From Pieris napi (lineage: Eukaryota > Arthropoda > Insecta > Lepidoptera > Pieridae), in NCBI RefSeq assembly GCF_905475465.1, contig NC_062243.1:826001-890000 (forward strand): a stretch of DNA of 64,000 nt. Reading direction: 5' to 3'. Positions 22,674 to 34,112 of this stretch are shown piece by piece. Within the stretch, counting starts at the first letter, position 1, and each line of letters opens with the position of its first letter. Position numbers and translations under genes: made by a program. Below the pieces are notes generated by a model. The model saw nothing but the letters and a program-made list of their open reading frames with translations. It was not told where the DNA came from and made no database searches.

Positions 22674-24101
22674 CTTTATGCCATATGGTAACTAAAATTA
22701 TATACAATGTGAAGGCGCCTTTTTAAGTAAGTTAAAGAAATTAATAACTACGTGACGAATATTTAATGCCTTCAGTAATCATGAACTTAATAAACGACTC
22801 AAAGTGTAAATAAGTCCTGAAGTCCCGGATTCGACATAAAAACTAAAATAGGTAAGATTTCAGTATATTTTTGTAATTCCAAGAATGATTTTGTCAGAGT
22901 ATTTTAAAACTTTGACGTACCTTTAACGGTTTGTTTCTATTCCGAATAAGTGTTGTTTTGTGTTATTATAGACCGGAATTTCATGTATTTATCCCAGTTC
23001 TGAGAATGTGAAAGTTGAAATATTTTTCAATCCTGGCTTAACTTTGATTTTGCAAACCCAAAACATAAGGAATGTTTTGATCCAACAATGTGTACCTGTC
23101 ATTTCAAAACATGTTTGAGGCAGAGACATTAGAGGCTTTAAAACAAAAATAATTAAAGAATCAGTTACAATTTGACGCCAGCACCAATTCCAATTAACAC
23201 ACGAACCTAAGGTTGCGTCATCAGCTTTGCGTATAATGAAAGAGTATAGAAATTGCATGAAAAAACGTCGGGATCACTATCGCTATGGGAAGATATGGTT
23301 TACCCAGGAATACCCAATACAGTATTGTATCACTAAATTAGTCGAAGTAAATAGGTCAGGTTAAATAAAGTACTATCTTTTACACTTCAATTTTTTTTGG
23401 TGAATTTTGGCAGAGAGCGGAGTCGGATTATTAAAACACTATTTTATATCTAAACTCAAAGGGGGATTTGTCTCATTGTTGACTTGAAATGAATACCACT
23501 AGAAAACTAGTTTGAGGCAAGTAGTGCGTGTTGGCGCCGTTTTACATCAGATACTCTAGACATCAGGATACGAGAACTTTACTCTTACTATCCTTAATTT
23601 CTAATTAATATGATTAACACGCAAGTCCTATAATAAAATTTATAATAAAGTTTCCAAATCATATAATAAAATGAATTCTGAGATTACATAGAAATTACAC
23701 TAGCCAAATTGGATTTCGAATCTACAGATGCATTACTACATATCTTGGTATAACTTTGAGGTTTCAAAAACTAACACAGACACAGTGCACGATCATAAAA
23801 ACCATCATAACTTTCAGCTACACTCTCAAATATATGCGCATACACTCACTCATTCACACATTCTTAATTTGTAACACTAAATTTATTATATATTTTTTTT
23901 GTTTTTTAACTGTTTTAAACATGTACCACGGTATAATTGTTTTCTAGTGACCCACAACAAAGGGACTTTCTAGTGTTCCGGGGACGTGCGATATATGAAT
24001 TCTGTCACAACCCTTTTGTCATAAATAAAGTTTTTATTATTTATCTATTTATATGTAAAATATGTTAACAGCTTATCTGTAAAGCAATATTTACTATCAT
24101 A
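22674..24101. other. Unassigned AT-rich sequence
   Basis: An 89-codon minus-strand frame at 22989-23258 shows no domain. No repeat of this window's families lies here: one of the longer single-copy-looking stretches. Confidence 0.5.
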
Positions 24102-24112
24102 AATACTTAGGG

Positions 24113-24382
24113 CAGTGTTGGCCTAGCGGCTTCAGCGTGCAACTCTCATCCCTGAGGTCGTAGGTTCGATCCCCGGCTGTGCGCTAATGGACTTTCTATG
24201 TGCACATTTAACGTTCGCTCGTACGGTGAAGAGAACATCGTGAGGAAACCGGCATCAGACACAAAAATTAGACGGCGTGTGTCAGGCAGATCACTTGCTT
24301 TTTAGATTGACAAATGATCATGAAACAGATACGGAATTCAGAGGCCTAAAAAGGTCGTAGCGCCACTGACTTATTTTATTAT
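24113..24382 (+). mobile_element. SINE-1 copy with 11-bp target-site duplication
   Basis: A box tggcctagcggc and a perfect B box ggttcgatccc; 3' end tagcgccactgacttatttt. Flanked by aatacttaggg at 24102-24112 and 24383-24393. The cleanest retroposition signature in the window. Confidence 0.92.
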
Positions 24383-24449
24383 AATACTTAGGGTATTTGG
24401 ATGATCTAATTTCATCTAAGCAATCGCAAAAATGGTGTCGAATATAAAT

Positions 24450-24615
24450 ATAATAGTCAAAATAACTTTATTCTTTAAGTAAACAAGAACACTTATGAAT
24501 GTCAGAAAAGAAGTTAAATTAATTGTAAATTTACTACCAGTTCGCAAGTCAAGGGCGTAGAGCGAGCAAGAAGAACTGGCAAGAAACTTTCCGCCACTCT
24601 TTTTAATCGCTAATG
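24450..24615 (-). mobile_element. LINE-B 3' end, divergent subfamily
   Basis: Same subfamily as 21416: the tail side reads aaataactttattctttaag on the plus strand. Stem arms are taccagttc (24535-24543) and gaactggca (24573-24581), which pair with one G-U on the element's RNA. Confidence 0.7.
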
Positions 24616-25077
24616 TAATATACTTACGAACATTACCCAATAAGTCATTGCGTTCTCGATTTGCGGTTTAAATTAAATTACTTTTTTCATGTTTACAACA
24701 CTACATCATTAAAGTCCGATAGTGATCTTGATTTTTAATATGAAACAATTAAAAGTATGTAATATTTGTGAATAAAATTACCCGTAATAAGAATTATATT
24801 TGATCGGATAATTCTCCAGTCCACTTCTATTTCCGCGCAGAATCTACATTACCTTTTACAACGCCGGCAGAAATATTTAATTTAAATAGCTAGTCAGACT
24901 GAGAAGGAATAAAAGACATTTTAACAAGACCGATATTGGTAAGTTAATGAAGTGATCATTCAGTGCGCTGTGAAGCCGCACAACTGATTTAACAAACGAC
25001 GCTACAAATTAGATTCACTACTTTGCGACTATTTTAGTCACAGACTTAATATTATGCGTAAATACTTTTAATGTAAT
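24616..25077. other. Unassigned AT-rich sequence
   Basis: Nothing recognised. Confidence 0.5.
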
Positions 25078-25355
25078 AGGACGTAAACGGGCTTGCCTGA
25101 TGTAAAGTGATACGGCCGCCCATGGACGCTCATTTTGCCATAAGGCTCGCAAGTTCGCTGTCGGTCTTTTAAGAATTGGTACGTTCTTTTCTTGGCCATA
25201 AGTCGAATTGGTTCGGAAATACTTCAGTGGGCAGCCAGTGGTGGTGCGCGGCAAAAAGAAACGCTCAGTTGTGGAACGACGGACGTCGAGGTGAAATGGA
25301 TGGTATTTTGTATTCAGCCTTTATGTCCGATGATGATACTTAGCTTCAGGTTCGA
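25078..25355 (-). mobile_element. LINE-A 3' end with ORF terminus
   Basis: On the minus strand: a ccatttcacctcgacgtccg block, then cttcagt-type gaagtatttccgaaccaatt, then ttaagaattggtacg (plus reading) and the gatgtaaagtgata tail. It includes the region that in better copies encodes VFPNQFDLGSFKKRAYQF, here frameshifted. Confidence 0.75.
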
Positions 25356-25739
25356 ACCAATGAAACTATTAATTTTTATTTAGCAAACTCGTAAACATGC
25401 TATTGAAAAGAGGCATTATTATTTACATAACATCCTAAGTTTATAAGTTGTCTTACTAGGGTAATATATTATGTTACCGGATCTTAAAAGCGGTACACAT
25501 TATGTGTGGGGTAAAAATATTCGATAAATTTCGTCATATATTGATAGTATTCTCGTCTGTGCTGAGAATGATGATTATTACCTGAGATATTACAAGTTTT
25601 ACTTTATTTGATCGATTAATATATTTTGGTATAAAAAGTTATTGTTAATAATGTATTATGAGCTATATTAATTTCTTATATTGTATTAATTGTGGTTTTT
25701 AAAAGCCCGATTAATCCTCAAAAACAACCCTTGCTCTTG
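25356..25739. other. Unassigned AT-rich sequence
   Basis: Nothing recognised. Confidence 0.5.
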
Positions 25740-25993
25740 GCATCAGTAATCTTCATACATTTTTCGTAATAGACAAGTAGGCACTATTGTTTCTTACATA
25801 AGCCGTCAAATTTTGGGTCTAAAATATGCCAGTTATCCTAGATGTTCTTCATTGTACGAGCAAGTGTCGGTCTGTCGCTGACCACGCTGAAAATCACCTT
25901 AGTACTTAGAGTTATGTACAGTTTTATTTAATTATATATTCATAGCTGTAAGATTGAGAATCAAGCGCTGAACCACAAGCCAGATTGACTGAC
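25740..25993 (-). mobile_element. Heavily decayed SINE-1 copy
   Basis: Blocks agacaagtaggc, gccgtcaaattttgggtcta and gcgctgaaccacaagcc follow the SINE-1 order on the minus strand, separated by unrelated sequence near 25880-25945. An old copy. Confidence 0.45.
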
Positions 25994-26429
25994 AGTTATT
26001 ACCTGAGACAGACAAAGTAGCAATATGAAATTATATCAGCGAAGTAGTTGATTACATTTTCCCAGTCGATTGAATTGTATTGCAAGAGCTTCAATGTGAG
26101 CTTGGTATTTTATTTCGATTATATTTATTTTAGTTCAAACCTTTTGTCGTGTGTTGTTGATTTTTAGTCGCCAATTTTCCTGTTTACGCAATGAACACTT
26201 GCTCGAACGGTGAAAGAAATAATCTTAATTGACGATATCTGTCGCGATTACACAGACACAAGACACACGCTTACTTACAAAAAAAAACAGATACTTATGT
26301 GACTCATTAGTGCCAAATTGTTATTATTACCATTGGATGCTAAACAATATACAAATTTAGTTATATACAGTTAAGTATGAATTAATTTTGTTACTCAAAA
26401 GCTTTTAATGCTTGCCTTAGGAGGCTAAA
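25994..26429. other. Unassigned AT-rich sequence
   Basis: Only a short SINE-1-like scrap (acttgctcgaacggtgaaag at about 26197) is suspected. Confidence 0.45.
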
Positions 26430-26753
26430 TCTAATATATAAAATTCTCGTGTCGCGGTGTTTGTGGTTAAACTCCTCCGAAACGGCTCGACCGATTCTCA
26501 TTAAATTTTGTGTGCATATTGGGTATGTCTGAGAATCGGACAACATGTATTTTTCATCCCCCTAAATGTTAAGGGTAGTCCACCCCTAATTTTTTTTTAA
26601 TTATAGATAGAAAAAAAAAATATTCTTTATTTTTTTAAGATACAGCGTTAAAAAATACATACAACCCCTAACTTTCACTCCTCTACGATCAACCCCTATT
26701 TTTTATTATAAATGATATACATGGCAAAACGACGTTTGCCCGGTCAGCTAGTA
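26430..26753 (+). mobile_element. Repeat C copy
   Basis: Starts taatatataaaattctcgtg, carries ctcctccgaaacggctcgac and a ctctacgatcaacccctatt block, and ends tttgcccggtcagctagt. Both ends agree with the copies at 28380 and 30820. No coding capacity; element class unresolved. Confidence 0.8.
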
Positions 26754-27308
26754 CTTTTATAATATACTTAATCAGGCAGAGTTAATGTGTTAAAGTTTCG
26801 AGATTGCTTCAATCTTTTTTTTTGAGTTTGCGATTAACAAACTATTTTTTTACAGTAATTTTGAACTTGAAAATATAAATATAAGGTGTTATATCATTTG
26901 TATATATTGGCATTGTTACTTAGCTTAGTAGCCAAATGTAACTGTTATTGGCACAATGGCTAAATGGTACTTGCCGTTTCAGAAGGTTAACCTAAAAGGT
27001 TTCGATTAATATACCGCACTTGGAACCCACTAGCATAAGCTATAAATTATTAGTTAGTAATTAGAGATCGTACAACAAACATAATTGAAAAGAAAAATAA
27101 TATATAAATGACGGAAACTGGAAATAAAAATTAAAGAAACAAAATAAATTACTCACACTATCATATTGTTCACATATTATAGTCACCAATACAATAACAC
27201 TTTTGAAAAATCGACTTATTTGTATATATTCTGTTAACCACAAAGTAACTATCTTTTCCAGTGATAGATAATCCACTGATATTGCCTAATTATTGCTTTT
27301 TATAGTAT
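26754..27308. other. Unassigned AT-rich sequence
   Basis: Nothing recognised. Confidence 0.5.
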
Positions 27309-27763
27309 ACTAGCTGCCCCCGCGAAATTCGTTTCTCCTTTATGCCTAGCCTACCTTTTTAGTGCATACCAACATGGAACATTTTGCTATGCTACCCCAG
27401 AGACTGTTCGGTTTTCCGGAATGAAAGCGTTTTAGGTTTTTCTGTGTTTTTTCTCTATAAAAGCCTCACAGTTCAAGTTATAAGTTCACTACACACTAAC
27501 TAACAAATAGAAAAATAGGGGTTGATCGTAGAGGGTAGATGAAAATTAAGGGTTGTATGTATTTTTGTATGCTGTATCATAAAAAAAAATTATCCAAAAA
27601 ATAAAACATTTTGGGGTGGACCCCCCTTATCATTTAGGGGTTTGAAATGTAGATAGTAACCGATTCTCAGACTTACTGAATATGCATAAAAAATCATTAG
27701 AATCGGTCGAGCCGTTTGGGAGGAGTATGAGAACAAACATTGTGACACGAGAATGAGATATTT
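27309..27763 (-). mobile_element. Repeat C copy, alternative-end subtype
   Basis: Inverted relative to its neighbours. The core matches (gtcgagccgtttgggaggag, gggttgatcgtagagggtag), but the outer end reads ctagctgcccccgcgaaatt and carries about 170 bases not found in the cggtcagctagt subtype (for example gactgttcggttttccggaa). Same subtype as 39731 and 51735. Confidence 0.8.
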
Positions 27764-28379
27764 ACCATTAACTTTATTTAATTGATTATTTTTTGAGGAC
27801 TCGATGTAAATGTTACATCTACCTAAGACTCAGTTTTGTTAAGTTACGACAAGATGTAATTTGGAAGTCTAGATACGTTTCCAAATTTAAATACATAACC
27901 AAATTCATTTACATACAGATGAGTAACGCGAAAATAGCCGAAGTTACAAAACCCTCTTTCTCTTTTCATCTCGTAGTTGATTATTCGTTGTGGGTCATTA
28001 TATTAATATGTAATTAATGGGGATTTTAATTATTAATTTACAATCCCCATATTGTGTTCGGAGCTAAATCTTTAATATGTATGTTTATTGATTATACTGT
28101 TCTCACGCAACACTTGTACATTGTTGCTTAAGTGGGATTATGTAAATGTATGTTTTTTAATTTACATAGATAATGCAATTTTACGTTTAGCATAGAAATC
28201 TAAGCGTTTAACATGTTATCATAGGTCAGGACTGTTATTAACATGGTTTGATTTTATTGTTAAACTGAATACATTATTTTGATTTGGATATGTATGCTAA
28301 GTTATCAAAAATCCTAAAATTTTAGCTAAACTTTATAAGTTCATATGTAATTTACTTTCTTATTGTCATGTCAAAATAA
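27764..28379. other. Unassigned AT-rich sequence
   Basis: Nothing recognised; the 74-codon frame at 27793-28017 shows no domain. Confidence 0.5.
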
Positions 28380-28670
28380 TCTAATATATAAAATTCTCGT
28401 GTCACAATTTTCGTTTCCATGATCCTCCGAAACGGCTCGACCGATCCTTATGAATTTTTTAATGCATATGGTGGTTCCCCCTAAATTTTAATTTTTTAGA
28501 CAAAACTTTTTGTTTTTTATGATACAGCATACAAAAATACATATAACCCTTAATTGTCACCCCTCTTCAATCAACCCCCGATATAGTAGATAGTTATTTT
28601 TATTGAACTAAACAAATGTTTCCTAGAAATAATATACATGGCAAAACGTTTGCCGGGTCAGCTTGGGAAC
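28380..28670 (+). mobile_element. Repeat C copy
   Basis: taatatataaaattctcgtg start, gatcctccgaaacggctcga core, aataatatacatggcaaaac and gccgggtcagctt end. Internal deletion around the 'agtctgagaatcgg' segment. Confidence 0.8.
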
Positions 28671-29015
28671 GCCGTTATATTTAATTTAGTTATTTGACAT
28701 TAATTTTTCATATAATCGGCAGGATTTTACTTTAATTTGAGAAATTGAATCTCCATCTCCTTTATAAGGAAAACGTAACTGACGCAAACAGCGCAACAAT
28801 AGAAAAAGTTACGTCAATTAAAACTTATAAGAGTTGCAAGTGGCGAACAATGAAAATATCCGATAAGTTGTTGAGTGGCAATTTTTAGCTCTATAGAGTT
28901 TACATTTGCGATTATGGCCATTGTCCGTTGTTAATGCCTGGAAATTGAGCTTTTAATTTCTTTTTGACAAGTATGTAAGCCAGGGTGAACGTGCGCAGAA
29001 TATATAAATAATAGA
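28671..29015. other. Unassigned AT-rich sequence
   Basis: Nothing recognised. Confidence 0.5.
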
Positions 29016-29430
29016 AAAGTCAAAATCATTTATTCATATAGGTAACACAATGTACACTAATTATGAACGTCAAAAAAAAAAAATTGTTTTACACAGCGTT
29101 TGTAAGGAGCTGCAACCATTACACCATGTTCCACATGACATCTAAAGTAATAAATAATAATAAATTAAATTAAAAACAAAGATTTGTCCTCTATCAGCAG
29201 CACGCATGTTGAAAGGATCGCGCGCACTTATATTCTCGTGGGAACAACACGCAAATATATAGTCGAAATAACTAACATCACCGTATACACCAATTCAAGT
29301 ACGACCAGTCACCACAAGTAGCACCCGTTCACGAGTATGACGCATGGCCAGCCATCGGCCCCCTCGCCATATGTTAGGGAGAGAGACAACCCGACGCATG
29401 GACGCCGCCAAAAGCAATGACATTTACTAC
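29016..29430 (-). mobile_element. LINE-B 3' end with internal deletion
   Basis: Includes the far 5' part of the family (gagagacaacccgacgcatg on the plus strand) and the tail (aaaatcatttattcatatag), but the stem-loop segment between aacgtcaaaaaa and ttgttttacacagcg is deleted. Confidence 0.8.
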
Positions 29431-30819
29431 AGTAGTTATATATACCGTCTATTGATTTTTAACATATTTGTCAATAATTAATGCTTAATACATAATGCAA
29501 GGTGATAGTTCTACATTGTGTTTTCGCGAACATTTATTAAAAAAAATTTTTTTTAGATATTTTCTTTAATATTGTGGAACATTTACTGGTTCTATCATCA
29601 ATAGTTTTTGCAGCGCATTCGATGCAAGATACTTTATAGGCAGTTTTACTCCTAGGGTAACATTATTGTAGTTTTAGAAGGGATCTTGCAATTGTTACAA
29701 ATGTTTCCTCAGCAGTAGCCCGCAATATCGCAGCACACAACTCACGAGGGGATTCTTAGTATTGAAGAAGTCGCATAGGTCCGCCAAGCATCCGCTAATA
29801 TACACTGTAAATACATATGTAGGAATAAAGAAAATAATAATAGTAAATAATAAACACAGGAGTTGCTGAAAGTCCACAGAGTCAGACTGAATAATTTTAC
29901 TCTTATTTTGTAATTACAATAAGTTGCGTTAGTAATTGCATCTCCGATCTAATAAAGATTGCATAAAGACTTTCCCTAGGACATTAGCCTAGTGCGGCGT
30001 GACCTAGCTCTGTTGCGCAAGAGTCGCGCTGACAGGCGGTTAGCCGCACGTGAAGGTGTTTGGCGCCGGTATCGGGTTGAAACCTGTTGCTAGGCTTTTA
30101 CTCAAATATAATATGGATATCAGGTTTCACATGGCACGCATAAGTGAGAAAATATGCAAAATGGAGACATTCTGTCGCATTATTTTAACTAGTTAAATAT
30201 GGAATTGTTATAATCACTTTATACAATCTAAAATGGTAGCCATAATTACACACGTTTATATATTTAGATTAATAGTAAATTGTATATTTAGACAATAAAG
30301 TTCTGATAGCAAGACGAAGTTAACAAATGCTGTAACAGGATACAGGGTTAGATTTCGACGTACATAACTGTTCACCTGCCTTAAAGTATATTTAAAGTCA
30401 TATATATAATTTAATGATAATGTTATTATACCGAAAGTGACGATATATATTAGGATAATTTTATAACTGACTCACTAGAATCGTATTGATTTAGCTTTGA
30501 TTAAATTTGGTTTAAGCATCATGAATAACAAAACGGAATGCGCATACTTGCAGAGATTAGGACTGTACGTTCGCGACAATTATCACCGCTGTCGGAACCA
30601 ACCTTTTTGCTGTGTATTTCACTTATACTGTCCAGCGCAACAAGCTCTCATTCCCCGCTTACTCTCGCAGCTTAATAGTTTTCTCGACTCTTCGCCGGAG
30701 TGACCTATTTGTGAAGCTTATGAGGGTAAAAATGTACTTGGAAAAGATTGATGGATAGCAAAAGGGTTTCTGTTATTTTTATAAAATTATTATTTGTATA
30801 ATAAAAATAAAAAAATTTA
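29431..30819. other. Repeat-poor stretch with GC-rich patches
   Basis: No window repeat family is present. It holds a minus-strand frame with splice-like borders (29695-29877), a GC-rich patch at 29992-30090 with a 7-bp inverted repeat (gtgcggc at 29992-29998, gccgcac at 30043-30049), and an open 68-codon frame at 30497-30703. None is recognised, but this is the stretch I would search first for host exons. Confidence 0.4.
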
Positions 30820-31156
30820 TAAATATATAAAATTCTCGTGTCGCAATGTTCGTTCCCATACTCCTCCGAAACGACTCGACCGATTTTTTTCATATTCAGT
30901 AAGTCTGAGAATCGGCTACTATCTATCTTTCAAACCACTAACTGATATCCACCCAAAAAAAATATATTTTTAGGCAAAGGTTTTTGGTTTTATTTTTTAT
31001 GATACAGCATACAAAAATACATACAACCCTTAATTTTCACCCCTCTACGATCAACCCCTATTTTTTATTATAGTACATAGTTATTTATATTGAACTTAAA
31101 AAAATGTGTCCTAGAAATAATATACATGGCAAAACGACGTTTGCTGGGTCAGCTTA
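30820..31156 (+). mobile_element. Repeat C copy
   Basis: atatataaaattctcgtgtc start, atactcctccgaaacgactc core, aataatatacatggcaaaac then gctgggtcagctt end. The 67-codon frame at 31090 begins inside it and is incidental. Confidence 0.8.
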
Positions 31157-31681
31157 TAATAGTTTCAGTTGAAATTTGGTCATACACAAGCTGTAATAAA
31201 ATAATTAATAGAACTTATGTTGTACAAAGAGAACGAGTTAGACTATTGACCCTACCTGTTGATGAAAAAATACTGGTTTCTTTGAATAAATAAAAGAGAT
31301 AAAGGATCTTTTTATGTAAACCTCACGCTTTTGACTAATTATACAAATTTTATTACAGGTAATTTACATACATCTCTTTGGGTCTACTACTTCAGCTGTT
31401 TTGTATGTAAGTGACTTTTAAATATTCCACTGGTAGTAAAATCTACCTTACATATTTACCGTAATATAAATGACTATAACTGAAAGCTTATTAATAAAAT
31501 TGAGAAAATAAATATTATTATTAACCGATTTATAATAACCTAAACCAATATTAATATTAAAAAAAGTCTATTTTTTTTGTATCTAAATAAATTAATCAAC
31601 TTAAATTTGATTTTCTTCTTAAAAGTCAAATCCAGACGATCCAGAAATATAAAAAACCAAGAGTTAGGTTTACCAATTCTA
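31157..31681. other. Unassigned AT-rich sequence
   Basis: Nothing recognised. Confidence 0.5.
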
Positions 31682-31728
31682 GAGTACCAATTCTTAAAAG
31701 GCCGGCAGCGCACTCGCGGCATTGAGAA
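31682..31728 (+). mobile_element. LINE-A fragment
   Basis: accaattcttaaaaggccgg then cagcgcactcgcggcattga; both sides truncated. Confidence 0.6.
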
Positions 31729-32481
31729 AATCAGTGGCATAGGTGCAATGTAATGTTTAAAAATTAAAAACCATTGGTATAAAATATAAATAACCTACAA
31801 TATTAATATAAGTAATAGCCAAGTTATAGAAGTCGTTAGCTACGTCGTTCGTAGCTATATATCTACGCGGCGTAGGTGTCTACGAATGACGTCACCGTAA
31901 CCCGAGAGAGCGGTACAATTATCCAGAAAGTTCGATCCAACTTGTAATTGGTTGATTCTGATGTTCTGAGATAAACTTGAGTTAGCTTGGTTAATGGCTA
32001 ATATATAATATTAAATACATTCTATGATTACATTGAGAACAGTATACTTTGTCTTACACACAAATTCTAGACAATTTAAACAATGGTTGTTTACAGTGTT
32101 TTTTTTAAATATTGACCCCATATTCATAAAATAGGTCTGGGCCTCAGATTTCTGTAGTGTTTCGTGATCCAAAAATGTTTTTCTTAATTCATAAGTTGGT
32201 ATTATTTCCCTATGACATCGCTTTATAATGGGAAATGGAATTTCCTATGATGTTATTCTGAATCACATGCGTCACATAGACCTTCAATAAAGACAAATGT
32301 ATTACTAATTACACCCAGTTGACGCTAATCTATTCTGACAACGGGTGGGCAATAAAGCCTGATAAACAATACTCGGTATGAAAAATATACTAGGGTCAAT
32401 CCCTTATTAAAAGTGTATTAACTTAGTTTTATGTTCGTAGCGGTCATAGTCGCTTCACCAAAATAACAACCCCCCCCCCCC
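31729..32481. other. Unassigned sequence with SINE debris
   Basis: A SINE-1 scrap (gtctgggcctcagatttctg at about 32135) and a run of 12 C at 32470-32481 are the only features. The region around 31840-31900 has several short palindromic tacg motifs. Confidence 0.45.
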
Positions 32482-32580
32482 AGAGGCTACAACCTCCAGA
32501 TCTTCAGATTTCTGTCTATGTTTCATGATTATTTTGAGTTTTATCTAAATAGGCAAGTAGTAACAGCCGTGCCTTACATT
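32482..32580 (-). mobile_element. Decayed SINE-1 3' fragment
   Basis: gctacaacctccagatcttc, then tcatgatta and taaataggcaagtagtaaca follow the minus-strand order of the SINE-1 3' part; the head is missing. Confidence 0.5.
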
Positions 32581-32677
32581 TCAAATATAATGAAAATTGA
32601 GATTTGGGCTTTAGGTTTTTGAAGAAAGTGCCGAGTATTTTGACGAAAGGTCCAAGACAAAGGCGTTGCGTGTTGTG

Positions 32678-32752
32678 GCTCACCTGATGTTAAGTGATAC
32701 CACCGCTTATGGACACTTACATGGCCAGACGGCTCACAAGTGCGTTGATTTT
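32678..32752 (-). mobile_element. LINE-A 3' tail fragment
   Basis: tggctcacctgatgttaagt then gataccaccgcttatggaca and caagtgcgttgat, in reverse family order. Confidence 0.65.
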
Positions 32753-33695
32753 TGATTGCGATGACATGATGCGTCATGTCATGTGTCAACGCGTAGATAG
32801 CTAATAATACTGTTGACAAATAACATTCGAACGGAGCACACATTTTTTTTTGTATTTAATGTATCAATAATAATTCAGTTGTTTTATAAATTAGAAAGAA
32901 TAATATACCTAGCTTTTGATTGGTAATATAATCGTTACGTCACACGTAACCGATCAAATTAAATCATATGTGAGCCTATGCCCACGTCATATTGTATACT
33001 TTTAGATAAGCGGCTATATATATTGAACACTGAAATCAGAATGTTTTTTTTTCATGAACAATAGGTTTTACAATGTTGGTACTGTTTCTGCGTTTAATTA
33101 AGTAAATTTAAATTTATTAAATCTTATTCTTTTGTTGCATTATTTTACGAAAGCCGCTCCTCACACATATGGGTGTCCAGAATCTTCTGTACAATAAAAT
33201 AACCAACACATATTAAAAACACAGTAAAAATAATATAAAAAATTCTACAATGAAACACGTAAATATTATTCCTCTACGCCTTTATTCAACTCTTTGTTTT
33301 ATGTTATTGATGACAAATTTAGTCTCAATACGTTTACGAGGCAAAAACAACATTTATTCTAGAGCATTATGTTTGCACATTCGTTCAGTACGTTATATTT
33401 TGCACCGTTAAAATCATTTGTTTAAATATTTGTTCTGGATTGTGCGCAGCTACTGATCATTCAAGGCAATTGTACGTTAGTTTTTATATTGATTCACATT
33501 AAACACGTTGAGAAAAAATAATCGAATACGGTGATTAAAATGATTAACAATTTGAGATTGTACATGAAAGCAGATTTATAGGTTTGAAAAATTGGATCAT
33601 TTATTAAACAACGTCTAAAGATAGCTACTTTGATTGCGGTTTTCCAATTTCTAAATTTCCATATAGCCGTAGATATGAAGAAAGTTAAATAAAGA
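32753..33695. other. Unassigned AT-rich sequence
   Basis: Nothing recognised. Confidence 0.5.
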
Positions 33696-33931
33696 GTGTG
33701 TGTACTTATGTACACGCGTTAGAAGTTATACTTCTCTGGCGTAATAAGATAAAAATCTTTTCAAAACATTTATTCTACGTTTGTGGAAAAAACGACACTA
33801 ACAATAGAAAAAACTAAATTGTTGACTATAGCTGACTTCAGGGTGTCGGTTTTTTGTGACTGTGTGCGCGCGCATCGTAAAAATTTACTCTCATCATTTT
33901 TCCCTAACGCGCCAAAAGGAATATAACTTCT
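33696..33931 (-). mobile_element. F1 inverted-repeat element (MITE-like), copy 2
   Basis: Reverse of the 12680 copy: left side cacgcgttagaagttatact, right side gcgccaaaaggaatataact, with the shared core gtgcgcgcgcatcgtaaaaa. It lacks about 60 bases that in copy 1 look like a duplicated subterminal segment. Confidence 0.7.
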
Positions 33932-34004
33932 ACAAAATTCGCCTTAAGAATCACATATGGAGAAATGTAAAGATTACGTATACTTATGTACTCCGCTGGT
34001 ACTG

Positions 34005-34112
34005 CGTCCCCTGCGTGTCTTGGCCTCCGAAATGAGAATCTTCCAGCGGTTGCCTTCAGCTGCAGCACGTCCTCTCCCACTCTATCTATCCAACGGTACC
34101 AAGGCCGACCTA
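34005..34112 (-). pseudogene. RTE-like LINE C-terminal remnant
   Basis: On the minus strand: GRPWYRWIDRVGEDVLQLKA, then in another frame RWKILISEAKTRRGR. This GRP.YRWID module followed by RW..L..EAKTR is a typical LINE ORF end. One frameshift separates the halves. Confidence 0.65.

Noticed and set aside
22989..23258. 89-codon minus-strand frame
   Set aside because: No domain, signal peptide or repeat origin; treated as chance.
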